A stretch of DNA of 64,000 bases from positions 34,233,947 through 34,297,946 of the forward strand of contig CM055110.1 of assembly GCA_029204225.1 (NCBI GenBank), written 5' to 3'. This DNA is from Diphasiastrum complanatum (lineage: Eukaryota; Streptophyta; Lycopodiopsida; Lycopodiales; Lycopodiaceae). A program made the translations under genes and the position numbers. The stretch's first letter is position 1. Each line of letters begins with the position of its first letter. Below are positions 56,371 to 64,000 of the stretch, in pieces. The notes under the pieces are model-generated. The model was not told the origin of the DNA, made no database searches, and saw only the letters and a program-made list of their open reading frames with translations.

Positions 56371-57750
56371 TCACCAAAATTGACAATCTCCCAGCATTGG
56401 CACCACATAGTTCAAACCTTGAGACTTAGGCATGAATGAGTGATATAATGAACCTCCATTAGCTTCATTTCCATTAGCAAAGCCAGTCAAGAATTCCAGT
56501 ACAACTCCAACATCAAAATGATGCAAAACATTGTAGCTAGTTTCACCATACCTTGAGAATTTGCACACATCCACATGAAATTGCTCAAACATGAGATAGA
56601 ACAGGTAAAGTAAATTTGAACAACACTTCTTTGCTATTCCTTTGACCTTACTTGAGTCTTCACACACCTACAAAAATAGATCCATAACATCTTTGTCATT
56701 TGACTCTCCTTTGATGTTCTTAACTAGCTCCAAATTGGCAATTTCCCTTTTGTCTTGTTGAAGCCCTTTGAGACCAACCTCTTGATCTTTCTCTTGACCA
56801 TCAAAGATATGAATATCTTCATACCTGGACCTCTGAAAATAATCCCTCTCAAACATATGATCTAGATCCAACAAGATCTCATCAATGCTTGATTTTGACC
56901 TTCCACAAAGATTAGTGAAAACAATGCCACCATCATAAAGCAAAAGATAGATTCCAAACTTTCCATCCAACATGAAGTAGACTAGGTGAAGATGAATATT
57001 AGACCTAATAAATCCATCCCTTTTGAGTTCATAATAAACCTCAATAAGCTCACCAATAAGATTTCCCTTGCCTTGGAGAAATTGTCTCTCAATTTGCTCC
57101 ATGTAGTCTTCTCCAACCAACCTTTTGCCATCTCGACCATGAGTGAACAATTCACCATAATCATAGAATCCTTTGAGTTGATGAAGAGATGTGAGATCCA
57201 TGACTTGGATCTTCCCAAGAACCAATCTTCCATTGTCCTTTGCTTCACAAGACTCCCTCTTAATGATTGCATCATAAGAAGTCGAAACCTCTTGAACATT
57301 AGAGGCCATGAAAAAAATCATTAGTACCTTCAACATAAGGATGATTGAAGTACCCTCTTTTTTCAAACAAGAACTTCTACTCAATGATTTAGGTAATGAC
57401 TCATATGATAATGAATCTCCCTCACTATCATTCACAATGACATCATTCAAAGTACATCCTGCTTTGAATACTTCACATACTTCTCTTCTTCTTGACTTGT
57501 GACTATCTCCCTCACCAAGTCTCATGATAGAACCATTTGATCTAATCTCTTTATGAAGACATGTGACACCACTTGTTGCACAAATGACTTTTTTTGGAAT
57601 CATAACAAAAAAATGTAGAAGAATCACCTCCTTCATGCATGCACCTAGCAACATTATTTTCCATATGATCAAAGAAATCATTAGCAACAACCTTTTCCAA
57701 GGAAGAACCTGTGACCACCTCCATTGATGAAGTTAGATCTTCCTTACCTT
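56371..57750 (-). CDS. Unknown coding segment in Copia-derived element B
   Basis: The frame 57690-56668 is open for 340 codons, and 56667-56371 continues in the same element (CCSNLLYLFYLMFEQFHVDV). It stands where RT and RNase H should be, in the sense direction of the element. Landmarks: SRSSCLKKEGTSI, VSTSYDAII, GKRLVGEDYMEQIERQF, GKGNLIGELIEVYYEL, LHLVYFMLDGKFGIYLLLYD, SSIDEILLDLDHMFERDYF and GQEKDQEVGLKGLQQ. A hydrophobic stretch ILMLKVLMIFFMAS could be a membrane helix. No RT, RNase H or other motif that I know is present. It is homologous over its length to element A (10250-11950); relative to A, about 180 bp are missing between IHIFD and GQEKDQEV. At its 5' end one frameshift near 57600 would join it to the preceding 58255-57551 frame. 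Function unknown; it may be a captured host sequence. Confidence 0.6.
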
Positions 57751-59199
57751 TTGCATGCTTGCACTTGCCATGAAGAACCATTGAAGAACCATCATTATCC
57801 TCATAGCTAGCCAAGTTAGCACAAAGATGAACATCTCCAAGAAGCATATTAGATCTTGACCTAGATCTAGCATAAGGAAGCCTGTTAGACTTTGCATAAG
57901 ATCCACCAATCTTATTGATGCTAAAAGAGAACTTTGGAAAGTTGCGACCAATCTCCTTTTCCATTCCAGCCATAACAAAAGCATCAAGCTTGAAAATTCT
58001 ACCTTGTCTAGCAACCAAGATTTCTTCCATTGTAATGAAACAAGCATCACCACCAAACTTTACCATGTATCCTTTCTTTATCATTTGACCAACACTTAGC
58101 AAATTCTTTGAAAGTGAAGGAATGTAAAGAACACCATCAAGTCTTAATTTCCTATTAGTATAAAGACAAATAGGATTTGAACCAATACCTTCAATAACAC
58201 ACTCACCACCATTGGACATGTGAATAATTTTCTTGACTCCATCATAAGCGACCAAAGAAGTAAAGAACTCCTTGTGACTAGCTAGTCATGTGTGAACTAG
58301 CTCCACTATCAATCTAGTGGCACCATGAATCTTTGTCACCTTCACTTGATATTGGACTTGAAGAACACATCATAAGAGAATCACAAACACCTAAATCCTC
58401 ATCACTAGTAGTAAAGTTGATTCATCTCTTTGCTTCTTCAAACATTCATTAGCAAAATGCCCTTTGATATCACAATAGAAGCATTTTAACTTGGATCTAT
58501 CTTTCTTTTGCCCAGAAGAAGAAGTCTCACCTTGATCTTGACCTTTAGACCATTTGCTTTTACCTTTGCCCTTGAATTTTCCCTTGATGAACATAGTCGG
58601 CTCTCCATCTTGAGATGTTGTTGTAGATCCACCTCTTGCTTGAAGCCTATATTCCTCATTCATCAAGATCTCTTGCAAATCCACCATGCTTGGCAAAGTT
58701 TTTTGAATAGCAAAGTTTTAAACAAGGTTAGCATGATCATCAAGAAGCCATTCAGTATAACTTGAAGTTCTACCTCCCTAATGCTCTCATCAATGCATGC
58801 TAGCTCATTACTAAATGCTTTAACTCTCAACACAAAAGCATGAGAAATCTCTTTCTTATTCTGCATAGATTAAAATATTTTCCTTCTAAGAGTAAGTACT
58901 CTTGATGTAGATTTGGATTCATAAAGCTTCTTCAAGGCTTCCCTAGATGAATTGGACTTACCAATTTCCTTGAGAAGCTCATTGGTAACATTCATCTTTA
59001 TGATGTGTACAGCTCTTTTAGCTCTCTTGTCATATCTCATTTGATCTTGTTGTGCCAAGGGCCTTTCTTCCACTCCTACAACAATGTCCATCAACTCATT
59101 CATCTCAAGGAGAGACTTCATTCTCACCTTCCAAGTAGAATAGTTGCTTGAGGTAAGCCTATCATTGCTTTCCAACATAAAGCCTCCATTTGTAGCCAT
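57751..59199 (-). pseudogene. Copia gag-protease of element B
   Basis: Begins MATNGGFMLESNDRLTSSNY at 59199. Gag continues through several frameshifts (RYDKRAKRAVHIIKMNVTNE; SRVLTLRRKIF then stop). It resumes with MVDLQEILMNEEYRLQARGG and the zinc knuckle CFYCDIKGHFANEC (about 58495-58455). The protease active site is the normal D-S-G (minus 58310-58302), unlike copies C and D. 58255-57551 covers the protease end (LDGVLYIPSLSKNLLSVGQM) and a stretch with RLPYARSRSRSNMLLGDVHL that looks like a decayed remnant of the integrase entry. The integrase core is absent. No CT microsatellite is present here. No 5' LTR or primer site was found beyond 59200. Confidence 0.85.
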
Positions 59200-60012
59200 G
59201 TTGCAATGACCTGATCCTCTCTTTCAACCTGTTCCAATGCACAAAGCACTCTCTTGAATGTCAACAAATGAACTCAAGAAGAAATCACAGAGATATGGAA
59301 CCTCTCAAATCTCATTCTTGCACCAAACCTAGCAAAATCAACACATAGAATGGAAGATACTTGATCAACCTACAATCTCATGAACTTTTGTACTTTCTAA
59401 ACTTGAAACACACTCTTAAGAAGTCTAGCAACTCCAAGAGATCCAAACCTATATTGAATAGAGCATCATGTGAGCCTTGGGAATAGAGCTTGCTAGGTCT
59501 CATGTGCACAATCCACATAAATCCCATCCCCATTTTGTATTGATTTGCTTCCATCCCTTCAATTCTATTGATGATTACTTGGAGCTCTATTTGTGATTTG
59601 TGTTTTATGGCTATATCAACATGAATGCTTTGTGTTTCTCATGATTTCATCACGATTCTTCATTATGTCATTAGATTTAGAGTTTTCTTTGCTTTTGTAG
59701 CTTTCTTTGTCTAGCTTTCTTGAAATTTCAATTTCCAAATTGTTTTGGGTCAAAGTTTTATCTGTTATTATCTATTTTTTGTTTGATTTATTGTTCTACA
59801 TTTTTAGCCCTTGATTTTAGCTTTCTAGAGTTATTAGGTTTTTCTAATTTGGCGCTATATTGACCAAGTTATGATCAATTTAGTAAAACTCCTCCAAATT
59901 TTAGTTGACTACAATTGTGTTGATTTTATTTCAATTGGATTAATATTGAGAAAGTTATGATCATTTTAGTGTGACTGGGTCAGATTTGGCAATTTAAAGA
60001 AAAAATTGTATT
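59200..60012. other. Spacer, probable untranslated leader of element B
   Basis: 59200-59470 shares phrases with the leader of elements C and D ('gtgctttgtgc', 'tttcaa') in reverse orientation. Beyond that nothing is recognised. Confidence 0.4.
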
Positions 60013-60675
60013 TTGGAGTGGGAGAGAAGCACTCCAAAATTTCATTTTGAAGGTTCACTACAGTACATGAGTTCTATGTGCCAACTTGAACCATCATCAC
60101 CTCTTATGCAACTTTTTAAACATAATAGTAGTATCAATAACTCTTCTAAGATCAACAAAATAGTTAATGTGGCACTTTCTCCATCCACTTTGGTTCGTCA
60201 GTACTATTATTCGCTGGACAATTTAGTTCTACAATGGTTGGAAAACTTTCAATTCTGTTTTTCCATATATTGACATTGTTATTATTTATCGAAGATGGTG
60301 GGAAAGTATCTCAATGGTTCTGCGCTTATCTGGTGGCAATATTGGATGGAATATAAAGCATTGGCATGCTCAAAAAATTGTTGGTTACTATTCCGACAAA
60401 ATACTATTTAATTATTTTCACATGAATCATTTCACAAATGGTATTTTATTCGACATATTTGTACTATTGAAGAATATAATTTGCAGTTCACTAAAATACC
60501 TGAATGTGTTCAATTCCCAATTGAGAAAACAAATGTGATGCACTCAATTGAGATCAGCTATGAAAAGCAACTCATATCAAATGAATTCCAAGAAAGATTA
60601 GATCATCAATGCAAGAAAACCAAGGATCAACAAAGAACAGAGGAGTTAATGAGAAGAATCTCAAGGGTAATATAA
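60013..60675 (+). pseudogene. Probable Ty3/Gypsy gag remnant
   Basis: Broken frames contain LIWWQYWMEYKALA (60329 region), then HESFHKWYFIRHICTIEEYN and LQFTKIPECV. The WW-x(n)-W core followed by a short 'Y..QF' block resembles the capsid part of plant Gypsy gag. Weak, with many stops. Confidence 0.4.
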
Positions 60676-61139
60676 TTATCTTGAGTATTGAATTTCAAAA
60701 GAGCAATGCAAAGGCCGACTAAGACAATCTGTTGTCAATGAGGCAAATTACTCAAGGATTATGTTTTCCTTGGAATCAGATTTACAACATCACATTTAAA
60801 TAAAAGACTTGTCAACATTGTCCAAGACTTTTAGTGAAATGGGATCAAAAGACAAAGTGAAATTTATGCTGAAATTAGTTATAATGTAAACCTGGTAGAG
60901 AATTAAAAGTACATGTCAAGTTATGAGATCTAGTTGCTCTACTAAATCTTGTATGGATACCAAATGTTTTTCAATTGGATTCCATATGCAAGTTCCTTAA
61001 CTTCTATCTCTTCCTCTAGTTCTTCAACTCTAACCTTTATCGCAGCCATCACATTAGTCATGCCCACTCTTTTGAGGCATCACTACATGGATTGAGTGAC
61101 CAACATGCAAGAGAATTTTGTACTAAAGAATGTTTGGCA
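60676..61139. other. Spacer, nothing recognised
   Basis: No gene. The boundary with element C at 61140 is sharp. Confidence 0.5.
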
Positions 61140-62328
61140 AGTGTTGATTTGCTTGGATAAGTGCTAGAAGAGAATTTGTGAGATAGTTTCAAATCTTGGT
61201 GATTTCTTTTGAAAGCATTTGTTGTTGTTCAAATGAGTGCTTTGTGCGTTGAAGCAGGTTGAAAGTGAAGATCAGGTCATTGCTACATGGCAACCTCAAC
61301 TGGAGTCATGTTGGAAGCCAATGATAGGCTTACCTCAAGTAACTATTCATTGTGGAAAGTGAGGATGGAGTCACTTCTTGAGATGAATGATGTTTTGGAT
61401 ATTGTTGTAGGTTTTGAGGAGAGACCAGCAACACAACAAGATCAATTGAGGTATGACAAGAGGGCCAAGAAGGCTCTACACATGATAAAGATGAATGTTA
61501 CCAATGAACTTCTCAAGGAAGTTGGTAAGTGCACATCATCTTTGGAAGCTTGGAATTCATTGAAGAAGCTTTATGAATCCAAGTTTACTTCTAGAGTGTT
61601 GACTCTAAGAAGGCAAATCTTTTCTTGTTTGCAAAAGAATGAAGAAAGTCCAAGTACTTTTGTTTTGAGAATGAAAGCATTGAATGATGAGTTAGCTTGC
61701 ATAGATGAAAGCATTAAGGAAGGAGAGCTTATTCAAGTGATTCTTAATGGCTTGTTGGATGCTCATGCTAACATTGTTCATAGTATTGCTATTCAAAAGA
61801 CTTTGCCAAGTTTGATGGATCTTCAAGAGATCTTGATCAATGAGGAATATAGGCTTCAAGCAAGAGGTGGATCTACATCGACACTTCAAGAGGATGCTAT
61901 GTTCACAAAGGGCAAATTCAAGGGCAAAACCAAAAGTAAGTGGTCTAGAGGGCAAGATCAAGTGGATGCTTTTTCAAGTTGCAAAAAGAAGGATAGATCA
62001 AAGCTCAAGTGCTTCTATTGTGGCATCAAAGGACACTTTTCAAGTGAGTGCTACAAGAAGAAGAGAGATCAAGGAGACAAGCAAGGTAATCTTACTCTTG
62101 ATGAGGATGGTTTGGATGTTCAAGATGCAAATGATGATGCTTTTGTGATGTATTCATGTATGCTTGCTAATGATGGAGATCTAGATACTTGGTGGATTGA
62201 TATTGGGGCAAGTTCACACATTACCTTTCACAAAGAGTACTTCACGTCTTTGTTGGCATATGGAGATGACAAGAGGGTGATCTACATGGCCAATGATGGT
62301 GAGTGTGCAATCAAAGGGATTGGCACAA

Positions 62329-62385
<57 letters not shown>

Positions 62386-62590
62386 AAATAGGAATGTTCA
62401 TTTGGATAATGTCTTGTTTATTCCATCTATTACCAAGAATTTACTTAGTGTGAGTCAAATGCTAAGTAAAGGCCTCAAGGTGGAGTTTGATGGAGATGCT
62501 TGTTTGATCAAAAGGAAGGATGTCTTGATTGGAAAAGGTAAAAGGAAAGGGAAGTTGTTCAAACTTGATGCTTGTGTTATTGCTAACCAA
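61140..62590 (+). pseudogene. Copia gag-protease of element C
   Basis: From 61140 the sequence is nearly identical to 54186 onward of element D. The ATG is at 61287 (MATSTGVMLEANDRLTSSNY) and SLWKVRM is intact here. Gag, zinc knuckle CFYCGIKGHFSSEC and the altered protease site D-I-G (62199-62207) follow. The CT tract (62332-62383) puts the downstream reading in another frame: gag-protease stays open to 62453 while the part after the tract is read in the 62303-63112 frame. The 5' end lacks LTR and primer site, so this copy starts inside the leader. Confidence 0.9.
62332..62383. repeat. (CT)26 microsatellite inside Copia coding sequence
   Basis: 52-nt CT tract at the same position as the 101-nt tract of element D. 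It shifts the reading frame between protease and integrase. Confidence 0.97.
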
Positions 62591-63789
62591 GTTGGATGTG
62601 TTGCAAGGGAGCCAATTTCTATTCAAGAGGTTTGGCACAAAAGGATGGGACACCTCAACTTCAAGTCATTGGAGGTAATGGCAAGGAAGAAGGTTGTGAT
62701 TGGTCTGCCAAGTTCCTTAAGTAATGTCAAGCATGTTTGTGAGTCTTGTGCTTTGTCTAAGTCACATGGACTACCTTATACTAGATCTACAAAGCCTTTT
62801 CAACTTGTTCATTTGGATATTCATGGATTTACTACAATTAGCAATGGTGGAGCTAAGATGTATGTAACATTCATTGATGATTTTAGTAGATTTTGTTGGA
62901 TCTATCTACTAAAGAGCAAGGATGAAGTGTATGATGTCTTTGTCAAGTTCAAGAATGCAAGGGAGAACCAATTTTCCACAAAGATCAAGTGCTTGAGAGG
63001 TGACAATGGTGGTGAGTACATATCTAACAAGTTCAAGGCCTTTTGCGATGAGCATGGGATCAAGAGGGAGTATACAACATCAAGGAGGGCCACAACAAAA
63101 TGGAGTGGTTGAAAGGAGGAATAGGACTTTATGTGAAAGTGCTAAAGCTATGAGGTTAAGTGCTAATCTTGACAAACCATTTTGGGATCAAGCTTTGTTG
63201 TGTGCCAATTTCTTGTGCAATAGGTGTTTGAGTGCTATTTTGGATGGAAGGACACCTTTTGAGATGCTATTCAAGAGGAGGCCGAGTGTCAAATTTCTAA
63301 GAACCTTTGGATGCACATGCTTTGTCAACATTACTCTTGATGATAGGACCAAGGAGGATCCATCTTCAAGAAGAGGTATTTTTGTTGGATATAGTGAGGT
63401 GAGTAAAGCCTACAAGGTTTACATTCCTTATACTAACAAAGTGATTGTTGGTAGAGACGTCATTTTTGATGAGGGTAGCATTCCAAAGGTGTCTTCAAGA
63501 ATGATTGATGGTAGAGTGGATGGATCTAACATTCTTGATGTTGATGAGAAGGATCCTACTTTGGATGGTGGTGATGATGGACCTTCATCAAGTCAAAAGC
63601 CAAGGAGAACATCAAGAGAAAGACAAGTACCTTCAAGGCTCACATATGATCAAAAGGGTAAGCAAGTAGTTTTTGGAAATTATGTTGCTTTCCTAACCTC
63701 TTTGGATGAGACTACAAGTGTAGATCAATCAAGGAAAGAAGAGGAGTGGATCCAAGCAATGGATCTTGAGTATCAAACTCTTATGAAGA
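62591..63789 (+). pseudogene. Copia integrase and RT entry of element C
   Basis: Integrase inserts the cDNA into the genome. Zinc-binding part: VWHKRMGHLNFKSLEVMARK then HVCESCALSKSHGLPYTRS (H-x-H, C-x2-C). The core keeps the catalytic DDE: D in FQLVHLDIHG, D in CLRGDNGGEY and E in VVERRNRT. A 1-bp insertion near 63085 shifts the frame between TTSR and GPQQNGVVERRNRT. The C-terminal part includes NRCLSAILDGRTPFEMLF, LRTFGCTCFVNITLDDRTKE and SSRRGIFVGYSEVSKAYKVY. The last recognisable Copia pol is the RT entry EEEWIQAMDLEYQTLMKS (63741-63790). Confidence 0.9.
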
Positions 63790-64000
63790 GTGAAGCATCT
63801 ATTGGAGGATCTTTTTGTGTAGATGGAGCTATGCAAGTGGATGGATGTTATCTTGCTGTAAAATCAAGTAATGGATCTGGAAAACAAATTTTGTTCAATG
63901 ACTTTGATGATCAAGTTGAAGATCAAGAGGTTGATCTCAAAGCGCTTCAACTAGTCAAAAAGGAAGTTGGCAATTTGGAACTAGTCAAGAGCATCAAAGG
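63790..64000 (+). pseudogene. Unknown non-pol segment of element C (runs off window)
   Basis: Directly after LMKS of the RT entry the frame continues FCVDGAMQVDGCYLAVKSSN, GSGKQILFNDFDDQVEDQEV and VGNLELVKSIK. This matches the unknown segment of element A (10950-11150) and the end part in element B, and not Copia RT. The window ends before the LTR. Confidence 0.7.

Overview
This window is nuclear DNA of a land plant with a repeat-rich genome. The evidence is Ty1/Copia and Ty3/Gypsy LTR retrotransposons with tRNA-iMet-type primer sites, a Helitron helicase remnant, GT-AG introns up to about 3 kb, and three genes with plant-type architecture. Species cannot be read from the sequence. A C-terminal domain of a non-LTR element with a restriction-like endonuclease signature would fit a non-seed plant such as a fern, but that is weak inference.

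Three host genes look intact. (1) At 14.33-14.98 kb (+) a small mitochondrial F1Fo-ATP synthase 6 kDa-type subunit sits behind a TATA box. (2) At 25.04-27.39 kb (+) a five-exon gene encodes cytosolic ribosomal protein uS2 (RPSA/40S SA, 317 aa); telo-box and site II-like motifs lie upstream. (3) At 33.95-45.70 kb (-) a twelve-exon gene of 599 codons after splicing encodes a multispanning RING-H2 plus CUE E3 ubiquitin ligase of the RIN2/RIN3 (gp78-like) type. One of its introns uses a GC donor.

The rest is mostly transposon debris and simple repeats. 0-1.5 kb: end of a Copia element and its 3' LTR. 1.5-8.9 kb: mostly unannotatable, with one 85-bp tRNA-derived retroposon bounded by perfect 15-bp target duplications and a 180-bp GA tract. 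8.9-10 kb: decayed Helitron helicase (-). 10.2-12.6 kb: Copia-derived element A (+). 16.6-24.1 kb: GC-rich CGGACGC repeats, Copia and Gypsy fragments on both strands, and a purine-rich tandem repeat. 28.5 kb: Gypsy RNase H. 31.1-31.9 kb: non-LTR element C-terminus. 49.4-50.6 kb: Copia end plus LTR. 52.4-53.2 kb: Gypsy protease. 53.4-64 kb: three Copia-derived units.

The most unusual structure is the Copia-derived family at 10.2-12.6, 56.1-59.2 and 61.1-64 kb. These units carry gag, protease and sometimes integrase. Where reverse transcriptase and RNase H should follow, they carry an unrelated sense-strand coding segment that I do not recognise, ending at a shared polypurine tract and LTR. It is shared by three structurally different copies and looks like a non-autonomous lineage with an acquired segment. 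Two of the plus-strand units also carry a CT microsatellite inside the protease-integrase coding region, at very different lengths (101 and 52 nt).

All exon joins were worked out by hand from splice signals, reading frame and family knowledge. No database search or alignment program was run.
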